From assembly GCF_001039355.2 (NCBI RefSeq), contig NW_019775414.1:483179-547178 (forward strand): a stretch of 64,000 nucleotides of DNA. The letters are read 5' to 3'. The notes beneath the pieces were generated by a model. That model worked only from the letters and a program-made list of their open reading frames with translations, had not been told where the DNA came from and made no database searches. Each line of letters starts with the position of its first letter. Position 1 is the stretch's first letter. A program made the translations under genes and the position numbers. Origin of the DNA: Lingula anatina (lineage: Eukaryota; Brachiopoda; Lingulata; Lingulida; Lingulidae). Shown in pieces: positions 25,618-36,859 of this stretch.

Positions 25618-28055
25618 TTAGGGGCGTGGCATGGTGAAGCTCCCATCTCTCCCAGGGGCACTGTCAGCGGACGCTGTTAATTCATAGAAAAAGAGGTTAA
25701 TTAACGGTCGGGATTCACCAATAACACGATTTAGTTTCATTCTCCACGCGCTTACAATTTCAGTGTAATTGAAACTCTACAATAAAAAATTATTTGTTTT
25801 CTGTCGCAAGATTCTTACCATGGGTGTTGTCATCTGGTTTAGCATCCGCACAGTTGGAGCTCTGGCGCACGTGAATAATGCGTGCTTCTGGTTGGCCGGT
25901 TTGCAGGAGGTCGCTCAGACTCCAGGGGTAATCAATACCACCATTCTGGCTGCTAGTGACCACACTTGTTAGTGGAGCTGCGGCACTAGAATAACTAGGA
26001 TATTCAAGACGGGGCAGACGTGCTGGAAGATTTCTCCTTGGGGGAGGCACGGCCAATGCACCCTGGTATGGCAAGGTGCCACGCCCCAGGTGGGAGGCTG
26101 GAGAAGGAACGGCTTCATCCTCGTCAGAGCTGTATTGCTCGCCTTGAAATGGGACAAAGGCAGGTTTTAGAATGGCTGATGCGCCAAGTGGTCCGTCATC
26201 ATCATCATCATCATCATCAGAAGAAGAAGACGAAACTGTTTTGGCAGCTGCATTTTCCCTGTCCGACTTTCTTTGAAGGATCTGCGAAAAATGATGCCGC
26301 ATTTATCAAAGTTCCTTTTATGACTTCTCATTATGAGAGTGTTAAAGATCCTTTCTAGTATAGAGTTGTATTCACGTTTTTCAAAATCTCTACATAAAAC
26401 TCTCTTGGCTTCTCGTCTGCACCTCTAATTATTTCTGTCCATACATATAGCATTTTAAACACCTTTAGGTTGCAGGTTTTAAATGGTATAAAACGCCAAA
26501 GGGCATTTAAAAATGGGAATAAACACGTTGGGTTGTTTACCTGTTGTCTTTTCATGTCCTTTTTAGCCAGAGCCTCCTTGTTTTTATCAGAGAGCTCCTG
26601 GTGCCGCCTAGCGGCATTCTCATGTTTCTTGTTGTACGCCTCTAAGGCAGCTTCTTGCCTGGTTGCGATGCGCACCGCTTTCACACGAGGGACCTTAGAT
26701 AAGGAAATAAGACAGCTTGTTTTCTGTTCTATCTGCAATTTAATTGTTCATTACAAAAATACAAAATACATTTTAATTTAATGTCTCTCATTTACCTCTG
26801 TTTAGTTAAGTGTGTTAAGTGCTTCAACGCGTCTCTTCATTTAAATCTGCATTTACTAAAATTACCTAAATGAGTGAATTTTAGTTCATGAGATAAAAAA
26901 CTAATTACATCAGCAGCTTTGCCAAGTTTTCTTCTTATTGCAGCGGCCTGTTGAAGCATTGCTTCTCTGCGGCGTTCGATGGCAGCTTCCTCCCTTCTTT
27001 TAAATTCCTCTGCACCTTTCTTTATTGCAGAGGGTGGTCTACCTAGTCTGAAATTAAAGAAAAGGAAAAAGGGAATGGGATGAAATTATTTGAAGAAAAG
27101 TACAGATTAAAAATAAAAATGACAGACCATAAAAAAAAAAAAAATCAAGCACGCAAAGAGAGCGAGAGAGCGAAAATGATGTCAGAATACTCTTTTTTTT
27201 TTTTTTTACCTTTTTGGCATGGCTGTTTTTGGCCTGGCATCTTTATCTACAAGCTCCCACGCTGTCCCAGATGCTCCTTCCTGTGGTTTTCCCACAGTCT
27301 GCAGTCCAGCTTTTTTAAGTGTCCTCTTGTTGGACAACTCGTCCTTGAATTTTGACAGTCGGCCTTGCTGGGGGCGGACTGGAGGTGGCTGAATGCAGAA
27401 TTATTATGTAACGTTGTACACGTATCATACAAATTTTGATATTTTATAAGCTTGATCTCGATTGACAGACTTTATTCAGAGCTTGATTTGTACAATAAAA
27501 TTTGTTAAATGTTTATTTTATTTCGCCATCACAATATGATCGGGAGATGGAGCTCAGATAGTATATCATTTTAGGCAAGTCAAATCATGCAGACTATTGA
27601 ATTAAGGGGCAAAGAATGTATTTGAGTTTACCAACTGAACCAATTACTATTTCAATCTTAAGTTGTGTATTCAAACATAGAATCAGAGTATATACAAATT
27701 AACACTAGAGGAAGTGTGTGTACGTGCACATGTGCAACGTATAGGCTTCTTACACAATCCTAAACAAAAACAATTCTGCAAACATTAAAAGCAGAACAAA
27801 TGGAAGGAACGGAATGAAAAAGTTGACCTGAAAGAGGAACCAAAGACAGAACTCACTTCCATTATCAAAAACATCCTATTTTCACATATTTCAAAGAAGA
27901 GCGGTTTTACTTACTGTTCCTTGTGGATCTACACCAACACGGGGGCGCCTTCTTCTAAGACGTTGTCGCACATATTGATATGCATTGCCAACACGCCCTC
28001 TTGCAATCCTGAGAGCATTTGTGAACCGATTTGTAAGAGGTTCAAAACACGACAT
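25618..28055 (-). CDS. Basic coiled-coil protein with poly-Ser/poly-Asp tract, unrecognised
   Basis: Six exons: 27915-28055 (ATG at 28055), 27210-27388, 26909-27047, 26541-26693, 25819-26281, 25618-25673. Phases agree and give about 376 residues. The first exon is Arg-rich (QRLRRRRPRVG). Exons 3-4 are highly charged helix with heptad-like Glu/Arg/Ala (EEFKRREEAAIERRREAML), probably coiled coil. Exon 5 has five Ser then eight Asp followed by a Pro-rich region and a second acidic patch (SSDEDEAVPS). No signal peptide or membrane segment, so cytoplasmic, cytoskeletal or nuclear. The last exon in the phase given by the donor ends after 18 residues (TAA 25618-25620); another frame of the same exon stays open to 25560, so the C-terminus is uncertain. 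I do not recognise the family. Divergent to Ly6 gene 1, 826 bp apart. Confidence 0.72.
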
Positions 28056-28881
28056 TTTATATATAAGTATACGCAAACTAAACTAAATAAACACTAGTCA
28101 CTGACAGCTTGAGTGTCGCGCCATCGCAACTCGGTATCTCTGTTTAATTGTTTTCTGCGCATGCGACGTTTCCATGGTGTTTTAAAAACGTCTCAACAAC
28201 ATAATGAAATTTTAATTATTGCATCACGTCATGTCGCCAAGATTCCTTTGTTGTTGTTGTTGTTTTTTTTTTTTTTTTTTTGTCAGAAAATCTTCTGTTG
28301 ATTTTTGAATGTCAAATTTTTTTATTAATTTCGAAACCGTATTAAAATAGGCCTAATATATAGGCTACAGGAAAAAAAACCGATATATTTATTGATGCAG
28401 CCTAGTGCAACACAATTGAATGGAATTTCAAGGATTTTTAAGGATGAAATGTAAACATTTACGACCATATAGGCCTACGAATACTACATTTTCATTTTTC
28501 ACTGTATATATATTTTTATTAGGCTTATATTTCATCAATTCATTTATATAGATAATGCATACTGTATATAACTGGAAATATACCACCATAACAGAGATTA
28601 CCCCACAGTCTGTTATTTACATATATCAATAACAATCATTTGCTGGATAATATGAGAGAATACTTAGTACTGCTAGCATGATTCGTACTAATACTCTACT
28701 GTCGTGCAGTTTACGCGACTCACATTCCTGACTTTTAAAACTCGTGTCCGCTACACGGAGAACAAACCAGTACTTAAATATGCATGAGTCATGACCTACT
28801 TTTACCTTGAACGAGATGACACACATACCTGTCTTATGACCCTGTTAAGAATTTGAGTAGTTTTTTGCAGAATAAGGAAAG
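28056..28881. promoter_or_regulatory. Shared divergent promoter region
   Basis: The 826 bp between the start codons of the coiled-coil gene (-) and Ly6 gene 1 (+) should hold both promoters. CpG dinucleotides are commoner at 28105-28190 than in nearby sequence. A TTG run and T tract lie at about 28243-28281. No TATA box stands out. Confidence 0.45.
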
Positions 28882-31482
28882 ATGGAGTCTTTTTCTGCAT
28901 CCGTAATACTAGTTTTTATTTTGTATATATTTCAAGGTAAGTTTTGGTGCATTTAAAATTCTTTATTTAACAGGGTTTTTCAAAATGACTTACCTGTGTT
29001 CAAAATGTCTCACCTGTTAGGAATGATCGTTAAATTGCCGCCATCTTGAAAATCGGTTGTTTATGAAACTCAAGCTTGAACGTTTAAGAACGTTCACGTT
29101 ATTTTATTACTCAAGTTATATGCCACTAAATGCAACTACCGCTGTGTATATTTATCGTATGACTAAATAATGGTAAAGGGATTCCGCTTTTGTGACCTTA
29201 ATTAATTGTTTTTTGAGTGGGCGAGTAACTTTTGTGTATATGACCTCCCACTATTTTAAACTGCGTAATAATTGCTTTGTATCTTAAAGAATTTCTCTTA
29301 TATATGTACGTGTTCAGCATACTTGCTCTCATTTATGATTATTTATCATTTTTTCTTCATTATTTTGAAATACGTTTGATATTATTTATTAACTCACTAA
29401 TTTCGATTTTTACAGCATTAATAATTGCTTTATTTATATAAATATATTTGCAAACAAAATTTTACCATTTTGAACTGTTTTCAGTAGATCGTTTACTAAC
29501 TGATACGGCATGGTTGCAGTGGAAGGATTTTATGTCGATGGCTGAATAACATTTAACACATTTTTAGCTCGGGGGCGTCTCGATAGTCCGAAGGTTCATT
29601 GGTCCGAAAAGTGGTAACATTTTCATCGATTTTTTAATCAAGGGTTCATTGGTTCAAAGGTTCTATAGTGAATATTTGGACCAATGAACCTTCGGACTAT
29701 TAAACCTTCCGACTATTGCTACGGCCCCCTTTTGCACATTTAGCTCTCAGCTAACACTTTCATATAATTCTTTTTTATGAGAATGCACCTTTTTTTTTCA
29801 CAAAATAAATATAATGTACACAATTTCTCTTTGCTGCATAATTAAATCAACTAGGTATTATGAATTAGTTCAAGCTTGCTTGAAATATACCAGAATACTG
29901 TACAGTCTCCATGTTTTGGGCTCACAAATATAATATATGAAAAGCTTTTTTTTACTGATCTTTGGCTTAACTAGAAAACAATTACTATTTTAACAAGGTT
30001 CAGTATTTGATTACAATATTTCTAACCAAATGCTTTGATAAGAATCTGAAAAAATAATATTGAATGTTTTTGCATGCCTTTTGCAAGAATTTGTATTACA
30101 ATTTTATTACTTGTGTCAAGCAATCTTGTATAAAAAAAAGACTTCTTAGTCATCTCACAATTTTGCATGTTGCACCTCTTTTAGAACTCTGTCAAGCATT
30201 TTGAGTTGGTGTTGTGGCACTTCAGTGAAGTAGAGTATATAACATACAATCTTGATTGCTAACCCAGATTTCAGTGCAGTAGCCTAGCAGCCAATGTTTT
30301 GCTTTTTTTAGCAGCAGATGCCATACCCCCATCATACTGTTATTCATGTACATCAAACCAGCCAGGGTGCGGGAATGTTCTCAGCGAGTGGGTCCAGCGA
30401 TGGGTCGAATGCGGAGAACAGACAATGTGTGTGAAAGTTTACCAAGTAGTCAACGGTGAGTTTACCCGTAGCTGGCTAGCGCTTAATCTCCACATTAATT
30501 TGTTTTACTTCTAGCCGAAGCCGCAGTCCGCTACTGTTATTCTTGTCAAAGTACCACCCCAGGTTGTGATGACAAGCTGGACATCTATCTCCAGAAGTGG
30601 TGGGAATGCGGGGCCGATACAATGTGTGTTAAGATCTATGACAATATCAGGGGTAGGTACAAGGTACTGCCCATGGGGAGTTGGCCAAAACACACACCCC
30701 CCCCCCTCCCCACAAAAAGAAAAAAAAAACCATTTGCAACCTGCATTTTCAGTGTGGACTCCCTGCAGTGTGCTGAGATCCTGAATGATATATGTCCAAT
30801 GTACTAATTGTACCATTTGCATGGTTTTCAATTTTACATGTTGTCATTTATGATCATATCCTTTGCACATGCACACATATATATACTGTCTTGTGTACAG
30901 TACTTGTCAGGCTTTTGTGTGCTTGAAGCAACAATTTATTATTGATTATATAATCTTTTGTGAAATGTGGAGTCGTGCTTAAATTTTGCTAATCTGTGTT
31001 GTAAATGTACAGAGTGTAACTGTAATGGTTTTTTTTTCAAGGCACAATACACCAAGTCTTGATTTCCTGATGATTTCCCTGTGTAAGGCAGTGAATGTAT
31101 TACACTTGATTTTGCACGAAACACTGGTTGTTTTAGGTGTTGTAACAAACCTTAAATTCTCACTTATATATTTGTTTTATTCCTTTTAATTTTTTTAGGC
31201 CAAGAACAAATCACCAGAGGCTGCTTAAACCAGCTGATGAAAAACACCATATACCGGGAAGACATGCCAACCAATAGGAGACATAACTACTGCCTTCCTG
31301 GGCGCGGCTCCGCTAGCTCCGCCGTGTATCCCGGATCACAAACGCAAGACTCCCAGCGTACATACTGTTTTTGTGACGACTGGAATGGTTGTAACCATGC
31401 CGGAAATCTGGCAGTTTCAAAATTGACATTATTGGTGCCATTGTTTTTATCTGTAGCCTGCCTGTTACGGTTGCTTCACTGA
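28882..31482 (+). CDS. Ly6/uPAR GPI-anchored protein (gene 1) with duplicated exon
   Basis: Exons: 28882-28936 (signal peptide), then either 30312-30455 or 30515-30652, then 31199-31482. Either choice keeps phase 1, giving 160 or 158 residues. Both alternatives encode the first half of a three-finger Ly6 domain (YCYSC...GC...ECG..TMCVK). The last exon supplies GC, C, CFCDDWNGCNHAG and a hydrophobic tail ending in LLRLLH, a typical GPI-attachment signal. Ten cysteines in total, with the diagnostic C-N near the end. Such proteins sit on the outer cell surface and often modulate receptors or channels (e.g. quiver/sleepless types). The two alternative exons are 59 nt apart, which should prevent joint splicing. 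The acceptor of the first is a triple TAGCAGCAG. AATAAA at 31634 fits its 3' end. Confidence 0.85.
29571..29729. mobile_element. Foldback/MITE-like element in Ly6 gene 1 intron
   Basis: The arms 29583-29605 and 29678-29700 are perfect 23-nt inverted repeats. They sit inside a longer imperfect palindrome running from GGGGGCGT at the left to GGCCCCC at the right. Near-identical CACATTT..AGCTC strings flank it (about 29557-29570 and 29735-29745), possibly a target-site duplication. A further partial copy of the arm (GGTTCATTGGTTCAAAGG) lies in the middle. Non-autonomous; no transposase. Confidence 0.75.
30312..30455 (+). other. Ly6 gene 1 alternative exon A
   Basis: Phase 1-1 exon encoding YCYSCTSNQPGC to VYQVVN. 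Acceptor options at 30311, 30314 and 30317 (TAG, CAG, CAG), all in frame; strong donor G|GTGAGT at 30456. Confidence 0.85.
30515..30652 (+). other. Ly6 gene 1 alternative exon B
   Basis: Phase 1-1 exon encoding YCYSCQSTTPGC to IYDNIR. Preceded by a clear polypyrimidine tract and TTCTAG, followed by G|GTAGGT. Aligned without gaps to exon A from YCYSC on, 22 of 41 residues match, including all five Cys and both the W and the TMCVK block. Confidence 0.85.
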
Positions 31483-34400
31483 AGCATGAATATTGTTTGG
31501 TTTCCTTTGTATAAATGAGTTGTTTTCTGGGCTTGATTTATCAAAAAGACGAACCAGCCAGATCACTTTGTCATTCCATAAAAAAAAATGTCAGCTGTTT
31601 TTATTACAAGTTTTTTTAGCAAAATTGTTTTATAATAAAAAGAAGTTTTTTATTTTATCTAGGCAAGTTTGATTTAACCATTCTATTTTATATACTGAAG
31701 AAAGTCCAGATTTTTTATTCTGCCTTTAAACGGTGATGCCTTTCTGTTGGATGTAACACCTAGCACATTTTCTTGATGTGTTTGATACTTCAAACTGAAG
31801 ATGGCAACCATGTAATACTGCATTTCAACTGTGCAGCTGGCATTCCAAGATATGTCCAAATTTGAAACAAATTAACACATTCCAAACTAACATGATTCTC
31901 ACTGAATTTAACTTTTTGTTATGCCAGGATAAAACTATTAGCACAATGAACTGTGTCAAATTTGATCTTTTTTAAGATGAACTGTAGGAGTAGATATGCA
32001 CTCTGTTCAGAGTAAAAAGGACCTTGGATATATTACAGGTATATTTACACAAATGTAATGCATCTTTACTTGTGTGAACATGTATAAAATTACAGCCTTT
32101 TGGGGCTTTTGCATATGCATGGGTTCAGCATATGTGTACATATAAACATTTTGTATATTCAAGACCAAGCAAACCTGCTTTTGTTCAACAGTGTTAATCT
32201 GTGTAAAGAGAATGCAGCTCTTTAGAAGTACCCAGTCTGTACATGTAAATATTAAGAGGCACTCAAGTCCCATGTGCTCTTCAAGCATGTACCTATATGC
32301 TTTAAATGTGCTTTGTAAAGTTTTTAAAATGTAAATAGCAATAATCTTGGAAGTCTCCAAATGGAGGGCACGACAGCATGATAGCTCTGCAGTGACCCAT
32401 TGTACTTTTTGTGAACTTTATGACATTTAATATGAAATATATGGGACCAATTCTGCTTTTTTTAGTGTTTCACGTGATGACTTGACATTGATAAAATGGC
32501 TTACTCCAGAGTTATCCTTTAAATTATGCAAGTTTTCATGTTTATACATTAGATTAAAGGATAGCCTTACTACATAAGAGCTTTTAGTTAAAAACATTGG
32601 ACATTGACTATAATAATTATTATGATCTGTACATAGAAGCATTTATAGTTTATATAGTTCAGGGAAATCTTTTCTGTTTTATTAGATTTGTTTCTAATTC
32701 CTTTTCTTTAAACAAAGGAAAGAAAAATAAAAGGAGTAAATTTTTAAGGTATATGTTGACTTTTGTCTCTCTTATGGAGCATTCTCCACTCCTGAAAAAT
32801 GGGATACCACTTCAAGAATAAATATGGCACATGAACTGCCTATAACTTGGATGTAACTATAGCTGAATGGTAGCTACTTAAAACACATAAATAACAAGGC
32901 AGCAAAGCTGTCAAATGTACAGACAAAAAGCAGGAAATAACAAAATAGGCTACTGTCAATTCTGATGCAAAAGTACATTATGTTAAACTGCAAATTCGAC
33001 TGTGCAGCTGTGTCTGTACATAAAAATGTATGTTACATGTTTAGCAATATGAAATGTACAATTTACCATGACTGTGCAGTAATTACTCTTCCCAGCTGGG
33101 CCAGTCTTGTAAAACAAAATCCCAAAAGACGTGATATGCTATTAACTCTGTAATCTGTATTCAGAGAAAATATAAAAACATGTGCATGCAATATTGTATA
33201 ATATTGCAGTAGGAAGATCAGCATTATTTTACAGTTAAATCAAGTTAAAAAGGAAATTTAGATACACGGTATTCTTGGGTAAACGCAATTGGTTTATTTA
33301 ACTGGAATCTTAATTACATCACAGTAGGTGAATCAAAGTGAGACAGAGGAAAATATCTTTTAAATAATTACAATAAGCCCATCAGAAATATATTATAAGG
33401 TAAATATTGCAATAATGTAAGAGTTAATGTGAATTAGACGTCAAAAATATTAAAATACTTTCACATATGACATACACAAGTTTGCCACAAGCAATTGCTT
33501 GGGTAAAAATTGTCCACATCAGGTTACATAAAGCAATGTGCTTTTAAAATAATTAATTATAACAACTAATAATAACCTATAAGTAAATAAAGGCTATGTA
33601 AATGCTAATTTTTATATACATAGTGAATGAGTTAGTAAATATAACAAAGTCCAACAACAGTTCTATTCCATACTTCAGGAAAATCAATAATGGCTTTATT
33701 CTCACTGTGCTCTGGACAGTACAGTGAGAAATTCTATGACTAGGAGAATAAGAACAGAAATAGGCAAACAAGAAATGCTGGAAGAAATATTGCCCCATTA
33801 CAAAATGTGACGCTGCATACAGTTTAAAACACTGAATCTATGCATCAGGACAGCAAATAAATGAGTAGAGAGTGATATTCAAAAAAAAAAAAAAAAAAAA
33901 AAAAAACATTTTTTGAAAGGAAGACTTGATTGTGCATGTTCTAAATCTGACCAAGTTTGTGGCATGACACTGCCTTTGTGCCTGTATGCTATGGCAGTGA
34001 AATGAAATACCAATAAAATCACTATACACTCAGTACGAAATATTTAGCATTTTTCTAATAAGGTAACTTAAACAAGACTTTAAGCATTAATTACCTTCCT
34101 TCCTAATCATAAACATATGTTGATATCATAAAATACCTTGAAATTATTACCTGTGTGATAATCAGAAAAATACCATCATGGCCAATATCATTCTTTAAAT
34201 TTGTTCTAATTAGCACCATTTGAAAAATGGGAACTACCTGTAATCATTCTTACATGGCAAAAATGAATTTGCACTTTTCAATGGGACCAACAATATTTCT
34301 TGACATCATCATAATAAATCTAGCAGAGTTTGAAAATGCAACTCCTAATCTTCTAGAGTTGACCTCTGCAAACATACATATATATATAAATATTAAAACG

Positions 34401-36859
34401 TCTAACTGGCATAGAAAGGAAACTATCCTACAATGTTGGTTATTTTGAAACATCCAAGAAAACATTCATCAAATGATGCAGATGCAATGTGTCTGTGATA
34501 TTAAGTTTGCAGTCTGATTCGTTTACGTGATAAATTATAAATAAATAAATAAATAAGATAAAAGTTTGCTGGAAATTAATTATTAAGTTGCTTTTGCATG
34601 TAGTTTAAATGACAAACTCTCCAATTAACCAATCAATACTCAACTGATGCAGGTAAAACTTTTATGAAGAACCATTCTGATAATCAAACCATCTCAGTCA
34701 GCTTACAACATCCTGTTTCCATTTACTTGATGCAGAACATTGTTCAACATTTGATATACATGATATGCTGGTATAAGGCTGGTACAATTTGGTGCTCAGG
34801 ATACTATTCAAAGAATACAAGTAGTCAGATCATTCTTATGTAAGCTATCAGAGGAAAACCTAAAACATGAACATTAATGTGAGCCAACTGGATCACATAT
34901 GTACTGAATGAAAAAATGTTAGAGAACCCTGGGCTGAGAAGCATCTTGGAATCTGATGGCCAATGTTTTGTTAGCAAACTGCTAGAGGGAACTAGTAGGT
35001 GCTATTAGTGGACTGCATGCCACCTGGCCCACAAACTGATTCGATACTGCCTTGAAATTAAAAAAAAAAAAAAAAAAATGCCAACCATCATAGAAATGGT
35101 AATAAACAACTGGTTGAAAACCAGGAAATTGACTGACTACCATTTGTGAAGTAAACCAAATGTCATGAAAACAATGCAGATAACCGACTTAATAAGTACA
35201 GAGCCAATTGCGACTCGGATTGAAAAGCTTCCCATAAAACCGACTAGATTCTTCATTCAAATGAAGAAAGCTCCCAGTGTGAGCACCAACAGAGAAGCAG
35301 TGATCTCGGCAACTGACTCAATTGTTATGTGTCAGGAAGAAGATGATCTGCATAGAGATTATACAGTCACCCAACAGTTTTCAACATAACCGACATGTAT
35401 TGCTTTGGAAGCTCTAGAGACAAGAACCAGAGAAGACAGCCCTTTCATTGCCATTCCAAGTGTCTGAGCAATCTTTCTGATTGGAATTTACAATCATTAC
35501 CAATGGCTTGTTTCAAAGATTGAATACCAGGAAACAGACGCAAGCTGCTGAGAGTAATTTTCTCGTTATGATATTGTGGATTTCTTCGAATAACATCTGG
35601 GTTTAAAGGTATACAGGGCAAATTACTGGCACAAAATACTCTATCAAAGCAGATATTGATTTTTTCCCAATACCTTATGTCATCTTTATCTCGGAGTCTT
35701 GCATTTATACATGAACATACAGGTATTTTGTCTAGGTTGAACTAATTTTTTTCATCTTTAAAGTAGCATTCTCATGTCATATCAATGTCAATCAATGACA
35801 AAACATCCCAAATTTACCTACTACAGCTTTCAAATTATCATCGGAAGAGAAATCTTCTGAGGAAATTTCCATATAATATATTATCTACTCATTTTGGAAT
35901 TGTAGTTACCCACCTTATGTCTCTTATAGTCCTAAATATGTGTAAACTATTAAATACTTATTTTTAATCACATCAATAACAACAGCAATGCTTATAAGTC
36001 TTTTAAGAAGTATTGTTGAAACATTGTACTCTTTAATTTTTATCAATATTCAATATAACTACTGTCTGTTCCATTGTATCTACTGTAAATGTACCTGTAA
36101 TGATACATGGCTATCTTATCATCTAAGTAAAGCATCAAAATAGTGACAAGATTGAAACTTGGTCTGTCTGTAAAAAACAAGATTCATGGATATATCCTGA
36201 ATTGTCAGCAAGTGCTGCCAAGGAAATATGGCACAATTATAAGGTAGCCCAAAGCACCTATATTAAAATCATATTTTTCATAACACAATAAATGCATATG
36301 GCTTTAAATCTGGAAGCCTAAGAATTATGGCAAGTTACAGCTATATACTGTAAATATCATGGCACTAAATGTACAGCAGGAATGATGGTTGGGTATTACT
36401 AATGTCCCACAAATTAATTTTAGTTAAAAACTAAAACTGGTTTATATGTTTATTGCAAAAATCCCCATGCTGAAGCGAATACGTTTTACATAAATATATA
36501 ACATATCAAATAACAAATGAATGTACTGAAAGAAATTTCTGGTATGCTATAGAACAATTTCAATTTTCAAACTAAAAATCTATTTGCACATGCACACTAT
36601 AAACAAAACACCAAATGCAAAAATAACATGATTTGCCAAAAGTATTGTAAAAATCACCGAAAAATATCTATATTTAACAATTCATTATGAATTTGGCACC
36701 AACAGTTGATTTCACTAATACATTTTTCAGCTAACCACCTGTCCAAGTATGTGTGCTGGTGTGAGGACTATCTTAGTGTTGGTACCTTTTCTATCTCTGC
36801 ACTCTGAGAAGCACTGCAACATCAGCAGAGGTTCTGGTGTGACGGTCAACAGAGGTCCA
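31483..36859. other. Long AT-rich intergenic/UTR region between Ly6 genes 1 and 2
   Basis: No coding exon recognised. The left part is the 3' UTR of Ly6 gene 1 (AATAAA at 31634-31639). The right part probably holds the 3' UTR of Ly6 gene 2 on the opposite strand. Poly-A tracts occur at about 33883-33906 and 35059-35078. Confidence 0.5.
31634..31639 (+). terminator. Poly(A) signal AATAAA for Ly6 gene 1
   Basis: Canonical hexamer 152 nt after the stop codon. Confidence 0.5.
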
